From Burkholderiaceae bacterium (lineage in GTDB: Bacteria; Pseudomonadota; Gammaproteobacteria; Burkholderiales; Burkholderiaceae_C), in the NCBI GenBank assembly GCA_030123545.1, contig CP126124.1:558001-622000 (forward strand): 64,000 bases of DNA. The letters run 5' to 3'. The notes under the pieces were generated by a model, which was given only the letters and a program-made list of their open reading frames with translations, searched no databases and was not told the origin of the DNA. Positions 42,153-52,552 of the stretch are shown here, piece after piece. The position numbers were made by a program, and so were the translations under genes. How positions within the stretch are numbered: the first letter of the stretch is position 1; each line of letters begins with the position of its first letter.

Positions 42153-43109
42153 ATGAACATCCTCTTCGTTGCCGATCCGCTCGAGCATTTCAAGATCTAC
42201 AAGGACACGACGTTCGCGATGATGCGCGAGTTGCAGCGCCGCGGCCACCGCATCGCCGCGTGCGGGCCGCACGACCTGGCGTGGCGGCGCGGCGGCGCGG
42301 TCGAGGCCGAGGTGCGCTGCATCACGCTCACCGGCGACCCGGCGCATTGGTTCAAGATTGATAGCGTAGAGAGAAGGCGTATCAACGGCTTCGACGCTAT
42401 TTTGATGCGAAAAGACCCGCCGTTCGACGCCGAATACATCTACGCCACGCATCTGCTGGAGCAGGCCGAGCGCGAGGGCGCGCGCGTGTTCAACAAGCCC
42501 GCGGCGCTGCGCGACCATCCCGAGAAGCTCGCGGTCATGGAGTTCGCCGAGTGGTGCGGTCCGACGCTGGTCACCAGCAGCGCGGCCGAGATCGAGCGCT
42601 TCCACGCCGAGCACGGCGACATCGTGCTCAAGCCGCTCGACGGCATGGGCGGCATGGGCATCTTCCGCGTGCGCGATGACGCGTTGAATCTCGGCAGCAT
42701 CACCGAGACGCTGAACCACGGCGGCAGCCGGTTCGTGATGGTGCAGCGCTTCCTGCCCGAGATCGTGCAGGGCGACAAGCGGGTGCTGGTGATAGCCGGC
42801 GAGCCGGTGCCGTACAGCCTGGCGCGCATTCCGCAGGGCCACGAGGTGCGCGCGAACCTCGCGGTCGGCGGCAAGGGCGTGGCACAGCCGCTGTCCGCGC
42901 GCGATCAGGAAATAGCGCGCGCGCTCGGGCCGGTGCTGGCCGCGCGCGGCCTGCTGCTGGTCGGGATCGACGTGATCGGCGACTGGGTCACCGAGATCAA
43001 CGTCACCAGCCCGACCTGCTTTCAGGAGATCACCGAGCAGACTGGCTTCGACGTCGCCGCGATGTTCGCGGACGCGCTGTTGGCGGCGCTGGCGGTCCCG
43101 GCGGCTTGA
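42153..43109 (+). CDS. gshB: Glutathione synthetase
   Basis: GshB joins gamma-glutamylcysteine and glycine in an ATP-grasp reaction. The 318-residue protein starts MNILFVADPLEHFKIYKDTT and has LMRKDPPFDAEYIYAT, LKPLDGMGGMGIFRV and INVTSPTCFQEI. It follows kup by 30 bases. Residues ~68-88 (KIDSVERRRINGFDAILMRK) are encoded by an in-frame family C repeat that is richer in A+T than the rest of the gene. Confidence 0.96.
   Translation: MNILFVADPLEHFKIYKDTTFAMMRELQRRGHRIAACGPHDLAWRRGGAVEAEVRCITLTGDPAHWFKIDSVERRRINGFDAILMRKDPPFDAEYIYATHLLEQAEREGARVFNKPAALRDHPEKLAVMEFAEWCGPTLVTSSAAEIERFHAEHGDIVLKPLDGMGGMGIFRVRDDALNLGSITETLNHGGSRFVMVQRFLPEIVQGDKRVLVIAGEPVPYSLARIPQGHEVRANLAVGGKGVAQPLSARDQEIARALGPVLAARGLLLVGIDVIGDWVTEINVTSPTCFQEITEQTGFDVAAMFADALLAALAVPAA
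42355..42416 (+). repeat. Family C repeat inside gshB
   Basis: GATTGATAGC, 20 bases, then CGGCTTCGACGCTATTTTG. It is in frame and sits just before the conserved MRKDPPFD motif. Confidence 0.6.
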
Positions 43110-43161
43110 GCCGCTGTAGTGCGTCGGATCGGCCTGGGGGTGAGCCTTACAGCGGCGCCCG

Positions 43162-44487
43162 TCAATGCAGCGCGACGCCCAGGCGCTGCGCCCAGTGCTG
43201 CGTCAGCGGCGTCCGCGGCTTGGCCAGCCGGCGTTCGTTCAGCAGCGCCAGTCCCAGCGCCCGGTTTCCGCCCGGCGCCGCCGCCGCGGCCAGCAGCGTC
43301 TGGTCGATCAGGTCGCGTTGCGCATGGCTGCCGCCGAAATGATGGGCGACGGTGCGCAGCGGGTACAGCTGCGCCTCGACCTCGGCCATGTCGCCGCGCG
43401 GGAACGCCGCCAGACCGGCCATCAGCGGCAGGCCAACTTCTTTCGCCATCGCGCGGTTGTCGGTCGCGTCGGTCTGCGCGCGCTCGCGGCAGCGCTCGAG
43501 CAACGCCTGCGCGTTCCCGCCGCCGCCCATCAGCGCGAGCAGCGCGTGCACGTCGTTGAACGCGTAGTAGCCGGCATGGCCGATCGGATCGGCCCAGGCC
43601 CGGGCCAGCGCCTGCCAGCGCTCGCCGACGTCGGCGCCGAGCAGGGCGATGCGCCACAGCAGCGCCGCGCAGTCCAGCCACTGCAGGTTGACCTGCGATG
43701 CGTCGCCGCCGATCTGCGCGTCGTACAGCGCGAGCGCGCCGTCGGTGTCGAGCGATTCGAGCTGGAACAGCGCCAGGTGCCACCAGTTGTGCACGGCCAG
43801 GCCGTTGTCGGGCGCCCAGTCGTCGCGGCGCTCGCGCAGCCAGCGCGCACCCTCCTCGTGCCGGCCCTGCATCTCCATCACATGGGCCACCGCGTGGACC
43901 GCCCAGGGCCCGCGCGGATCGAGCGCCAGCGCCGCGCGGCCGCATTCCTCGGCCAGCGGGTAGAGATTGCATTCCTCCAGGCCGAACGCGTGCATGCCCA
44001 GCACATAGGTGTACAACGCGTCGCCGGTATCCCATTCAGGCCGCACGCGCGCGACGCGGGCGCGCAGGCTGCGCGCGTCGCCGCGGTAGAAGTCGAACAG
44101 GTGGGCGCTGATCAGCGCCAGCAGATCGCGCGGATGCCGCTGCAGGATCTGGTCCCATGCGGCGCAGGCCTCGCGCCAGCGGCCGTCCAGCGCCAGCTGC
44201 GCGGCGCCGTAGTGCGCGCGCTCGCGCGCGCTGGCTCCGGCCATCAGCGGCTCTGCCGCCACCAGCGCCGCGCGTGCCTGCGGCAGCCAGGCGGGCTCGG
44301 TCACGGTCAGCACGAAATCGGCCTTCATCACCTGCGCCAGGCCCCAGCCGGGGTCGGCGGCGATCAGTGCGTCGAGCACGCTGAAGGGGTCGCCATAGAA
44401 CGATACCAAGTGCCACAGCGCGCGTTCGTGCAGATCGCGTGCGGCCGACGATTCGGTACCGAGTGGAATGCCGCGGATGTCGTTCAT
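43162..44487 (-). CDS. TTC38-like tetratricopeptide repeat protein
   Basis: A 441-residue TPR protein resembling the TTC38 family, with repeat-like strings such as EECGRAALALDPRGPWAVHA and HVMEMQGRHEEGARWLRERR. No signal peptide is seen, so it is probably cytoplasmic. Function is unknown; TPR proteins mediate protein contacts. The ATG at 44487 (MNDIRGIPLG) follows GGAGG in the message and is preferred; the frame remains open far upstream. It is convergent with gshB. Confidence 0.85.
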   Translation of the reverse strand: MNDIRGIPLGTESSAARDLHERALWHLVSFYGDPFSVLDALIAADPGWGLAQVMKADFVLTVTEPAWLPQARAALVAAEPLMAGASARERAHYGAAQLALDGRWREACAAWDQILQRHPRDLLALISAHLFDFYRGDARSLRARVARVRPEWDTGDALYTYVLGMHAFGLEECNLYPLAEECGRAALALDPRGPWAVHAVAHVMEMQGRHEEGARWLRERRDDWAPDNGLAVHNWWHLALFQLESLDTDGALALYDAQIGGDASQVNLQWLDCAALLWRIALLGADVGERWQALARAWADPIGHAGYYAFNDVHALLALMGGGGNAQALLERCRERAQTDATDNRAMAKEVGLPLMAGLAAFPRGDMAEVEAQLYPLRTVAHHFGGSHAQRDLIDQTLLAAAAAPGGNRALGLALLNERRLAKPRTPLTQHWAQRLGVALH

Positions 44488-44664
44488 CGCCGCCTCCTTC
44501 GCTATGCATTGCCGGTCCGCAGTGTGCGCCTCACGGCCGGCGCGGTCGTCCAGAGTCCGCAGGCTGCGTGGGGAAATCGGGCGGCCCGGCGGCCCGCGCC
44601 GTTGTAGCGCGGCGGGTCGGCCTGGTTTCGTATTTGGCAAGCCCGGCAGCGCATCAATCCCAAA

Positions 44665-44795
44665 GGCACGGAAGGCCGCGGAGCCGGCCATGCGCGGGCA
44701 CCCGCGGAATTGGCTTTGCCAGGCCGCTGGGTGCGCCCCCGGTGAGGGGGTTGGCGAAGCGACACGAAGTGCGCGCAGCCCGAGGGTGAGCCTTA
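44665..44795 (-). repeat. Family A repeat, copy 4
   Basis: On the minus strand it starts a few bases after the YafJ-like stop codon with GGGCTGCGCGCACTTCG, followed by the CCCCCTCACCGGGGG hairpin. It fills much of the 305-base gap 44488-44792, in which no gene was seen. A short piece of its end also occurs at about 43133-43152. Confidence 0.7.
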
Positions 44796-45554
44796 CACCG
44801 GCGCGCCGTCGACGAACACCTTCAGTTCGTCGGCGTGGAACGCGGTCCAGGTCTCGTTCTTCGTCAGCGGCGCGGTCACGACCACCGCGGCGCGGTCCTC
44901 GGGCTGGTTGATGTCGGCGAAGTCGACCGACAGATCCTCGTCGGCCAGCGTCGCCAGCGTGAACGGGTACTGCCGCACCAGGTAGTACAGGCTGGTGGAC
45001 GCATGTGCCCACAGCGCTTCGCCGTTCGAGAGCAGGAAGTTGAAGCTGCCGTGGCGCCGAATCTGCGGCAGCAGCTCATGCAGCGTCAGCGTCAGTTCGG
45101 CCACGCTGGGCAGCCCGGCGTGCGACTTGTTGAACTGCTGCATGATCCAGCAGAACGCGCGTTCGCTGTCGGTGGTGCCGACCGGATGGAAGCTGCCGTG
45201 CAGGCGCGGGTGGTAGTCCTTCAGGTCGCCGTTGTGCGCGAACACCCAGTAGTGGCCCCACAGTTCGCGCACGAACGGGTGCGCGTTCTCGAGCAACACA
45301 TCGCCCTGGGTCGCCTTGCGCACATGGGCCACGATGTTGCGGCTCTTGATCGGATAGCGCCGGATCAGCTCGGCCACCGGCGACGCCACCGCGCTCTCAT
45401 GGTCGACGAAATGGCGCAGGCCGCGGCCTTCGAAGAACGCGATCCCCCAGCCGTCGGCATGGTGGTCGGTGCCTCCGCCGCGCTGGCAAAAGCCGGTGAA
45501 GCTGAAGGTGGCGTCCTTCGGCGTCTTGCAGTTGAGCCCGAGCAACTGACACAT
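44793..45554 (-). CDS. YafJ-like class II glutamine amidotransferase
   Basis: A 253-residue Ntn-hydrolase domain with the catalytic Cys2 right after the initiator methionine (MCQLLGLNCK), then SFTGFCQRGGGTDHHADGWG, IVAHVRKATQG and FAHNGDL. These are the class II amidotransferase motifs, and the overall sequence is closest to E. coli YafJ. The relative EgtC hydrolyses a gamma-glutamyl ergothioneine precursor, so a gamma-glutamyl substrate is possible. The CWC gene is upstream on the same strand. Confidence 0.9.
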   Translation of the reverse strand: MCQLLGLNCKTPKDATFSFTGFCQRGGGTDHHADGWGIAFFEGRGLRHFVDHESAVASPVAELIRRYPIKSRNIVAHVRKATQGDVLLENAHPFVRELWGHYWVFAHNGDLKDYHPRLHGSFHPVGTTDSERAFCWIMQQFNKSHAGLPSVAELTLTLHELLPQIRRHGSFNFLLSNGEALWAHASTSLYYLVRQYPFTLATLADEDLSVDFADINQPEDRAAVVVTAPLTKNETWTAFHADELKVFVDGAPV

Positions 45555-45666
45555 GACGGATCGATCGCTGGTCGACGAAGAAGATCAGGGCCGGTCGCTC
45601 GATGGAACGTCCCATCGTCGGCGACCGGCCGTTCACTATTGTGGCATCGGCGCGCAAGAAGAGGGC

Positions 45667-45918
45667 TTATTTCGTTGCGGCATCACGACGCGTCGCAATC
45701 CGCGGGCTGGCAGCCGCGTCGGCGGCGCCTGCGCAGGCCGCGCACAGGCAGGCTTTGCCGCTGGCTGGCGCCGGAATCCGGTCCAACAGCGCTCTGCCGA
45801 AACTCACCTTGGTGCACCAGCACGGCGACCCGTTCGCGCTGGCTTCCATCGCACATTGGTTCGGCGCGCCGCATAGCGGACAGCGGTTGGGGTCGGACGG
45901 CAGGGCAGGCGCAGGCAT
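45667..45918 (-). CDS. Cysteine-rich CWC-family protein
   Basis: An 83-residue protein with eight cysteines: NRCPLCGAPNQCAM, then SPCWCTKVSF and KACLCAACAG. This matches the small CWC family, which probably binds zinc. No function is known. The ATG at 45918 precedes MPAPALPSDPNRCP. The YafJ-like gene follows on the same strand, so they may be co-transcribed, and the acyl carrier protein gene is divergent. Confidence 0.85.
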   Translation of the reverse strand: MPAPALPSDPNRCPLCGAPNQCAMEASANGSPCWCTKVSFGRALLDRIPAPASGKACLCAACAGAADAAASPRIATRRDAATK

Positions 45919-46009
45919 GAGGCCTGCTTGTATCAGAAAGCATGGCCGGCCGGCCCGGTGCCGGCGCGAACAGGCCCTAGAATGAAGAGCCTCCGTCCGT
46001 GATTCTTCT

Positions 46010-46324
46010 ATGTCAGATATCAGCCCGACTTCCCCGAACCCGTCTGCGGCCTCTGCCGCCCGTGCCGACGACGCATTGGTGCGCGAAGTCGCGCAACTGA
46101 TGGTGTCCGCGCTGAACCTCGAGCGCGCGCCTGCCGAGATCGATCCGGACGAACCACTGTACGGCGATGGCCTGGGCCTGGACTCGATCGACATTCTCGA
46201 AGTCGCGCTCGTGATCTCGAAGCGATACGGGCTGCAGCTGCGCGCCGACGACGAGGACAACGGCCTGATCTTCCGCTCGCTGCGCTCGCTTTGCGACCAT
46301 ATCGCGGCGCGTCGGACCGAGTGA
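46010..46324 (+). CDS. Acyl carrier protein
   Basis: A 104-residue carrier protein with an Ala/Ser-rich N-terminal extension. The 4'-phosphopantetheine serine lies in GLGLDSIDILEVALVI. It is not the housekeeping AcpP, since no fatty-acid synthesis genes adjoin it and the sequence is divergent. LolA-like and MMPL-exporter genes follow at 55 bases and then by overlap; this trio is typical of aryl polyene-type clusters. TAGAAT at 45978 may be its -10. Confidence 0.9.
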   Translation: MSDISPTSPNPSAASAARADDALVREVAQLMVSALNLERAPAEIDPDEPLYGDGLGLDSIDILEVALVISKRYGLQLRADDEDNGLIFRSLRSLCDHIAARRTE

Positions 46325-46379
46325 AGCGGACCGGGTGTCGCGGCGGCGCCCGCAGCGCCCGGGCCGGCGTTGATCACAG

Positions 46380-46967
46380 ATGAATCTCTCGCGTCGCGAC
46401 TGGGGACTGGGCTTGGCTGCGGCCGGCGCCCTGCTCGTGGCGCGCCCTGCGCGTGCCGATTGGGGGCTGCAGCAGTTGATGGCGCTGCTTTCGCAAAGCC
46501 GTTCGGCGCGGGCGAGCTTCATCGAGAAAAAGTACATCGCGCTGCTCGACAAGCCGGTCGAATCGTCGGGTGAACTGCTGTACCAGGCGCCGGATCGGCT
46601 GGAGAAGCGCACGTTCGTGCCGAAGCCCGAAGCGATGGTTCTGCAAGGCGACACGCTGACGCTGGAACGCGGCAGCGGGCGGCCGATCGTGCTGAACCTG
46701 CGGCAATACCCGGAGCTTGCGGCGTTCACCGAAAGCATACGTGCGACCCTGGCCGGGGACGAGCAGGCGCTGGAGCGGGTCTATGCGATCGCGCTCGACG
46801 GCGACGCAGCCCATTGGACGCTGACGCTGCGTCCGCTGGACGAGCGCATGGCGGCGGCCGTGCAGCGCATCGTGATCGGCGGCAGCGGCGGCGAGGTGCG
46901 CCGCGTCGAGATCGACCAGGCGGACCGCGACCGCTCGGTGATGACCATCACGCCGGCCGCCCAATGA
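46380..46967 (+). CDS. LolA-like outer membrane lipid carrier
   Basis: A 195-residue periplasmic protein. The N-terminus MNLSRRDWGLGLAAAGALLV has a twin-arginine pattern, and cleavage is likely near ARA-DWG. The body has the LolA-fold strings ASFIEKKYIALLDKPVESSG and YQAPDRLEKRTFVP. It resembles the LolA-related proteins of aryl polyene and other lipid-export clusters rather than the true lipoprotein carrier. Its stop overlaps the exporter start (ATGA at 46964). Confidence 0.88.
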   Translation: MNLSRRDWGLGLAAAGALLVARPARADWGLQQLMALLSQSRSARASFIEKKYIALLDKPVESSGELLYQAPDRLEKRTFVPKPEAMVLQGDTLTLERGSGRPIVLNLRQYPELAAFTESIRATLAGDEQALERVYAIALDGDAAHWTLTLRPLDERMAAAVQRIVIGGSGGEVRRVEIDQADRDRSVMTITPAAQ

Positions 46968-49444
46968 CCTCGGGGTGGCGCCGCGCGCCGGCGGTCTGGC
47001 TCTGGCTCGCGGCGCTCGCCGTCTGTGCGGTCGTGGTCGCGCGCTCGAAGTTCACCGCCGACCTGTCAGCCTTTCTGCCGAAGGCGCCGACCGCGCAGCA
47101 GCAGCTGCTGGTCGATCAGCTGCGCGACGGCGTCGCGTCACGGCTGATCCTGGTCGCGATCGCCGGCGCCAACGCGCCGACCCGCGCCGCGCTGTCGAAG
47201 GCGCTGGCCGCGCGGCTGCGCAACGACGAACGCTTCAGCCTGGTGCGCAACGGCGAGCCCTCGGCGCTGCGGCGCGATCAGGTGTTCCTGTTCGAGCACC
47301 GCTACCTGCTCAGCCCGGCGGTGACGCCCGCGCATTTCAGCGTGGCCGGGCTGCGCCAGTCGATAGCCGACACGATCGACCTGCTGGCGTCGCCGGCCGG
47401 GCTGCTCGTCAAATCGATCCTGACCAGCGACCCGACCGGCGAGATGCCGCTGCTGCTCGAGCAACTCGCCGACACCGCAGGCGCATCCGGCCAGCCGCGC
47501 AGTGAAGACGGTGCCTGGGCGTCGCGCGATGGTCAGCGCGCGCTGCTGCTGGTGCAGACCCGCGCGCCGGGATCAGACACCGACGGCCAGCAGCAGGCGA
47601 TGGCCGCGCTGCGCAGCGCGTTCGATGCCGCACAGCGGCAACTGCCGGCGCCGGCCCAGGCCGCGACGCTGATCATGACCGGGCCCGCGGTGTTCGGCGT
47701 CGAGGCGCGCGACAGCATCCGACACGCGGCCGAGCGGCTGTCGCTGATCGGCCTCTCGCTGATCGTCGCGCTGCTGCTGTTCGTCTATCGCTCGCCGCGC
47801 ACGCTGCTGCTCGGGCTGCTGCCGGTGCTCTCGGGCGCGCTGGCGGGCGTCGCCGCGGTCAGCCTGGGGTTCGGCGTCGTGCACGGGATCACGCTCGGCT
47901 TCGGCACGACGCTGATTGGCGAGGCGGTCGACTATTCGATCTACCTGTTCGTGCAATCCGAGGGCGGCGAAGGCGGCAGCGCGGCCCGCCGCGGCTGGGT
48001 GCGCAGCTTCTGGCCGACGGTGCGCCTGGGCGTGCTGACCTCGGTCTGCGGCTTCGCCTCGCTGCTGCTGTCGGGTTTTCCGGGGCTGGCGCAGCTCGGG
48101 CTGTACGCGATCACCGGGCTGCTGGTCGCCGCAGCGGTCACCCGGTTCGTGCTGCCCGCCCTGCTGGCGACGACGTTCCGGGTGCGCGACCTGAGCGCGC
48201 TGGGAACGGTGCTGGCGCGAGGGGTGCAGCGCGCGGGAATGCTGCGCTGGGGCGTCGTGGCTTTGCTTGTGGCCGGCGTCGCCGTGCTCGCGCTGCACCG
48301 CGGCGCGCTGTGGAATCAGGAACTCGGCGCGCTCAGCCCGGTGCCGGCGGCGGCGCTGGCGCAGGACGCGTCGCTGCGCGCCGACCTGGGCGCGCCGGAC
48401 GTGCGCTACCTCGTGGTCGCGACCGGCGCGACGCAGCAGAGCGTGCTGCGCGCGAGCGAGGCGGTGGTGGCCGCACTGGCGCCGCTCGTGCAGGCGAACG
48501 TGATCGCCGGCGTCGACAGCCCGAGCCGGTTCCTGCCCAGCCTCGCCACGCAGCGCGCGCGCCAGGCCAGCCTGCCGGGCGCCGCTGAGCTCGAGCAGCG
48601 GCTGCGCGAAGCGCTCAGCACGTTGCCGCTGCGGCCGGACCGGCTCGCGCCGTTCGTTGCCGACGTCGAGGCGGCGCGCGTGGCACGCCCGATCGAACGC
48701 GCGGACCTGGCCGGCACCACGCTCGCGCTCGCGGTGGGCGGCATGCTGCTCAAGCGCGCGCCGAGTGCGGGCGCCGGCCCGCGCTGGAGCGCGCTGCTGC
48801 CGCTGCATGCACCCGATGCCGGCGGCACGAGCCAGACGTCGGGTGTGATCGACGCGGCCCGGGTGCGCCAGGCGCTGGCGGCGATCGACCTGAAGCCGGC
48901 CGGCGCAGACGTTTCGTTCGTCGACGTGAAGGCCGAGACGAATCGACTGTACGACGGCTACCTGCACCAGGCGATCGTTCTGTCACTGGCCGGACTGGCG
49001 GCGATCGCGGTGCTGCTGCTGATCGCGCTGCGGTCGGTGGCCGGCACGCTGCGGGTGCTGGCGCCGCTGGCCGGCGCGGTGCTGACGGTCAGCGCGGCGC
49101 TGGCGCTGGCCGGCCGCCAGTTGACGATCCTGCATCTGGTCGGGCTGCTGCTGATCGTCGCCGTCGGCTCGAACTATGCGCTGTTCTTCAACCGGTCCGC
49201 GGCAGAGCCGGCTGCCGGCTCGGCTCGAGATACGGCTGCGCACGCCCTTGCGCCGCGCACGCTGGCCTCGCTGCTGATCGCGAACCTGACCACCGTCGCC
49301 GGCTTCGGCGTGCTCGCGTTCTCCAGCGTTCCGGTGCTGCAGGCGATCGGCATCACGGTCGGGCCTGGTGCCGTGCTCGCGTTGCTGTTCTCCGCGGTGT
49401 TCGCCGCGCGGCCTGTCGCTAGCGCGCCGCCGCCTTCACCCTGA
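46964..49444 (+). CDS. MMPL-family exporter
   Basis: An 826-residue RND-superfamily membrane protein with twelve predicted helices in two repeats, each with a large periplasmic loop. The first bundle includes [17 protein letters not shown] and [20 protein letters not shown]; the second includes [20 protein letters not shown] and [19 protein letters not shown] proteins export lipids and polyketides, and with the ACP and LolA-like neighbours a lipid or aryl-polyene cargo is likely. It ends 26 bases inside the convergent glcB gene. Confidence 0.9.
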   Translation: MTSGWRRAPAVWLWLAALAVCAVVVARSKFTADLSAFLPKAPTAQQQLLVDQLRDGVASRLILVAIAGANAPTRAALSKALAARLRNDERFSLVRNGEPSALRRDQVFLFEHRYLLSPAVTPAHFSVAGLRQSIADTIDLLASPAGLLVKSILTSDPTGEMPLLLEQLADTAGASGQPRSEDGAWASRDGQRALLLVQTRAPGSDTDGQQQAMAALRSAFDAAQRQLPAPAQAATLIMTGPAVFGVEARDSIRHAAERLSLIGLSLIVALLLFVYRSPRTLLLGLLPVLSGALAGVAAVSLGFGVVHGITLGFGTTLIGEAVDYSIYLFVQSEGGEGGSAARRGWVRSFWPTVRLGVLTSVCGFASLLLSGFPGLAQLGLYAITGLLVAAAVTRFVLPALLATTFRVRDLSALGTVLARGVQRAGMLRWGVVALLVAGVAVLALHRGALWNQELGALSPVPAAALAQDASLRADLGAPDVRYLVVATGATQQSVLRASEAVVAALAPLVQANVIAGVDSPSRFLPSLATQRARQASLPGAAELEQRLREALSTLPLRPDRLAPFVADVEAARVARPIERADLAGTTLALAVGGMLLKRAPSAGAGPRWSALLPLHAPDAGGTSQTSGVIDAARVRQALAAIDLKPAGADVSFVDVKAETNRLYDGYLHQAIVLSLAGLAAIAVLLLIALRSVAGTLRVLAPLAGAVLTVSAALALAGRQLTILHLVGLLLIVAVGSNYALFFNRSAAEPAAGSARDTAAHALAPRTLASLLIANLTTVAGFGVLAFSSVPVLQAIGITVGPGAVLALLFSAVFAARPVASAPPPSP

Positions 49445-51659
49445 GCCGCCAGCCATGCAGCAGCGGCTCGGTGTAGCCGCTCGGCTGCTCCAGCCCCTTG
49501 AACACCAGGTCGCAGGCGGCCTCGTAGGCCATCGAGGTCTTGAAGTGGCCGGCCATCGGCTTGTAGAGCGGATCGCCGGCGTTCTGCTGGTCCACCACCG
49601 CGGCCATGCGCTCGAAGGTCTCGCGCACCTGCGCCTCGGCGACCACGCCGTGCAGCAGCCAGTTCGCGATGTGCTGGCTGGAGATGCGCAGCGTCGCGCG
49701 GTCTTCCATCAGGCCGATGTCGTGGATGTCGGGCACCTTGGAGCAGCCGACGCCCTGGTCGACCCAGCGCACCACGTAGCCGAGGATGCCCTGCACGTTG
49801 TTGTCGAGTTCCTGCTGGCGCTCCTGCGCGCTCCAGTTCGGCGCCGCGGCCACCGGCACCTGCAGCAGGCCCGCGAGCAGCGCGTCGTGCGCGCCGACCG
49901 GATCGGTCAGCGCCATGGTCTGCTCCATTTCTTTTTGCACCTGCGCGACGTTCACCTGGTGGTAGTGCAGCGCGTGCAGCGTGGCGGCGGTCGGCGACGG
50001 CACCCACGCGGTGTTCGCGCCGGCGCGCGGCTGCGCGATCTTCTGCTCGAGCATCGCGGCCATCAGGTCCGGCATCGCCCACATGCCCTTGCCGATCTGG
50101 GCGCGCCGACGCAGCCCGCAGGCCAGGCCGACCTGCACGTTGTTCTTCTCGTACGCGGCGATCCAGGCGCTGGACTTCATGTCGCCCTTGCGGATCATCG
50201 GGCCGGCGCGCATCGCGGTGTGCATCTCGTCGCCGGTGCGGTCCAGAAAACCGGTGTTGATGAACGCGATGCGCCCCGCCGCCGCGGCGATGCAGGCTTT
50301 CAGGTTCACGCTGGTGCGGCGCTCCTCGTCCATGATGCCCAGCTTCACCGTGTTCACCGGCAGGCCCAGCATCGCCTCGACCCGGCCGAACAGCTCGTCG
50401 GCGAACGCGACCTCGGCCGGGCCGTGCATCTTCGGCTTGACGATGTAGATGCTGCCCATGCGCGAGTTGCGGATGCCGCTGACCGAACTCTGGCGCTTCA
50501 GGTCGACGATCGCGGCCGTGGTCGTGATCACCGCGTCCATGATGCCTTCGGGGATCTCCTGGCCGCCCGCCATCAGGATCGCCGGATTCGTCATCAGGTG
50601 GCCGACATTGCGCACGAACAGCAGCGAGCGGCCATGCCGGCGCACCGGCTGACCCACCGCGTGGCCGTCGCCGCCGTCGGCGCCGTAGCCGCCGATGTAG
50701 TCGCGGTCCGGGTTCAGGCCGCGGGTGAAGGTCTTGCCGCCCTTGGTCACCTGTTCCGTCAAGGTGCCTTCGAGGATGCCGAGCCAGTTCGCATAGCCTT
50801 CGGTCTTGTCCTCGGCATCGACGGCCGCGATCGAATCCTCCAGATCGAGGATGGTCGACAGCGCTGCTTCCAGCACCACGTCGCTGATGCCGGCCGGATC
50901 GGCCTTGCCGATCACCGTGTCGCGGTCGATCCGGATGTCGATGTGGATGCCGTGGTGCTTGAGCAGCAGCGAGCTCGGCGCCGACCAGTTGCCCTGGTAG
51001 CCGACGAACTGCACCGGGTTGATCAGGCCGGTGCTGCCGCCTTTCTTCAGCATTGCCACCAGCCGGCCGCCGACCACGCGGTACGCGGTCACGTCGTCGT
51101 GCGACGCGCCCTTCAGCGGCACCGCCGAATCGAGGAAGCGGCGCGCGAACGCGATCACCCGCTCGCCGCGCACCGGGTTGTAGCCGCGTCCGCGCTCGGC
51201 GCCGCCGGTTTCGGGAATCGCGTCGGTGCCGTACAGCGCGTCGTACAGCGAGCCCCAGCGCGCGTTCGCCGCGTTCAGCGCATAGCGCGCGTTCAGGATC
51301 GGCACCACGAGCTGCGGGCCGGCCTGCACCGCCAGCTCGGCGTCGACGTTCTCGGTGGTCGCGCGCACCTCGGCCGGCACCGGCACCAGGTAGCCGATGG
51401 TCTCGAGGAACCTGCGATACGCCACCATGTCGCGGATCGGGCCCGGGTTCGCCTGATGCCATTTGTCCAGCTCGGCCTGCAGCCGGTTGCGCTCGGCGAG
51501 CAGCGCCGCGTTCTTCGGCGCCAGATCGCTGACGATCGCGTCGAACCCCTTCCAGAAGACGTCGCTCGCGACGCCGGTGGCGGGCAGCAGGCGCTGCTCG
51601 ATGAACTGGTGCAGTTGCTGGGCCACCTGCAGGCCGTGGACCTTCACGCGTGCGGTCAT
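49419..51659 (-). CDS. glcB: Malate synthase G
   Basis: GlcB condenses glyoxylate with acetyl-CoA to give malate, in glycolate and glyoxylate use. The 746-residue monomeric G-type enzyme has [55 protein letters not shown] and the catalytic Asp-Glu region. The ATG at 51659 ([10 protein letters not shown]) follows GGAGG; an in-frame ATG at 51674 is too close to the Shine-Dalgarno to be preferred. Its last codons overlap the end of the MMPL gene on the other strand. The HAD gene begins 20 bases upstream. Confidence 0.97.
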   Translation of the reverse strand: MTARVKVHGLQVAQQLHQFIEQRLLPATGVASDVFWKGFDAIVSDLAPKNAALLAERNRLQAELDKWHQANPGPIRDMVAYRRFLETIGYLVPVPAEVRATTENVDAELAVQAGPQLVVPILNARYALNAANARWGSLYDALYGTDAIPETGGAERGRGYNPVRGERVIAFARRFLDSAVPLKGASHDDVTAYRVVGGRLVAMLKKGGSTGLINPVQFVGYQGNWSAPSSLLLKHHGIHIDIRIDRDTVIGKADPAGISDVVLEAALSTILDLEDSIAAVDAEDKTEGYANWLGILEGTLTEQVTKGGKTFTRGLNPDRDYIGGYGADGGDGHAVGQPVRRHGRSLLFVRNVGHLMTNPAILMAGGQEIPEGIMDAVITTTAAIVDLKRQSSVSGIRNSRMGSIYIVKPKMHGPAEVAFADELFGRVEAMLGLPVNTVKLGIMDEERRTSVNLKACIAAAAGRIAFINTGFLDRTGDEMHTAMRAGPMIRKGDMKSSAWIAAYEKNNVQVGLACGLRRRAQIGKGMWAMPDLMAAMLEQKIAQPRAGANTAWVPSPTAATLHALHYHQVNVAQVQKEMEQTMALTDPVGAHDALLAGLLQVPVAAAPNWSAQERQQELDNNVQGILGYVVRWVDQGVGCSKVPDIHDIGLMEDRATLRISSQHIANWLLHGVVAEAQVRETFERMAAVVDQQNAGDPLYKPMAGHFKTSMAYEAACDLVFKGLEQPSGYTEPLLHGWRLRVKAAAR

Positions 51660-51679
51660 GATGCGTTCCTCCATTGCAT

Positions 51680-52381
51680 TCAGAAAAAGGCGAGCACGTC
51701 GCCGAGGCGGGTGCCGATCCGCGTCGGCAGCGTGCCGAGTTCCTCGAACGGCAGCCGCTGGCGGTTCACCCAGAGCGTGCGAAAGCCGTGCCAGGTCGCG
51801 CCCAAAGCGTCCCAGCTATTGCTGCTGACGAACAGGATCTGCTGCGGCGCCAGACCGGTGGCCCGCTCGCCGAGCTTGTAGGCCTCGGGGTGCGTCTTGT
51901 ATTTTCGCACCGCGTCGACGCTGATCACGTGGTCGAGCAGCGCGCCGATGCCGGCGCTCTGCACCGCGTCGGCCAGCATCTGCGGATCGCCGTTCGACAG
52001 GATGCCGGTGGCCACGCCGCGCGCCTTCAGTTTCTCGAGCAGCGGCTTCGCGTCGGGAAAGCAGTCGAGCCGGCGGTAGGCGTCCATCAGGCGCTCGATT
52101 TTTGAATCAAATCCGGCTGAAGCCGGCATTGGTTCTTCGAAGTTAGCTATTTTTTTGATAGCGAACCGCAGCGCGGCCCCGGTCAGCGTCCAGAACGGCT
52201 GGTAGTGCGCGCCGTCGTCGCTGGTGGTCACGAGCCGGGTGTACTCGATCTGCTTGTCGCGCCACAGCGCGGCCAGCGCGGCGCCCTGGCCCGGAAACAG
52301 CGCTTCGGCCAACTGGCCCACGCTGTACACGTCGAACAGCGTGCCGTAGGCATCGAACAGGACGGCTTGCGGTGCTTGCAT
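51680..52381 (-). CDS. L-2-haloacid dehalogenase-type HAD hydrolase
   Basis: A 233-residue HAD hydrolase of haloacid dehalogenase type II. It has the nucleophile motif [34 protein letters not shown] and [14 protein letters not shown], which together match L-2-haloacid dehalogenases. The product of 2-haloacids is 2-hydroxyacids; the adjacent glcB uses glyoxylate, a related metabolite. Residues ~74-95 ([20 protein letters not shown]) come from an in-frame sense-strand family C repeat in the cap domain, where homologues have fewer residues. Confidence 0.9.
   Translation of the reverse strand: MQAPQAVLFDAYGTLFDVYSVGQLAEALFPGQGAALAALWRDKQIEYTRLVTTSDDGAHYQPFWTLTGAALRFAIKKIANFEEPMPASAGFDSKIERLMDAYRRLDCFPDAKPLLEKLKARGVATGILSNGDPQMLADAVQSAGIGALLDHVISVDAVRKYKTHPEAYKLGERATGLAPQQILFVSSNSWDALGATWHGFRTLWVNRQRLPFEELGTLPTRIGTRLGDVLAFF
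52098..52162 (-). repeat. Family C repeat inside the dehalogenase gene
   Basis: It aligns over its whole 65-base length to the reference: GCTATCAAAAAAATAGC, 20 bases, then GGCTTCAGCCGGATTTGA. This is the clearest of the in-gene copies. Confidence 0.8.
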
Positions 52382-52552
52382 GCGGGGGTCGCGGTCTGCG
52401 GGTCCATCGGGCGCAACACGCGGCCGAAAGCGGCCCGACGGGAGCGCCGATTATCCGATGAAAGCGGCGTCGTCACGGCGCCTGCGTGCACGCCGCCGCG
52501 TCGCGCCGAAAAGCGCTCGATTCATGACTTTCATGCGCATAATCCTTCGGCA

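Noticed and set aside
38628..42842. Very long open frame (1404 codons) opposite gshA, kup and gshB
   Set aside because: It is a GC-driven shadow: His/Arg/Asp-rich, unlike any protein I know, and antisense to three clear genes.
45553..45985. Rightward frames of 107 and 127 codons
   Set aside because: They are shadows of the leftward CWC-family gene, whose cysteine motifs are unmistakable.
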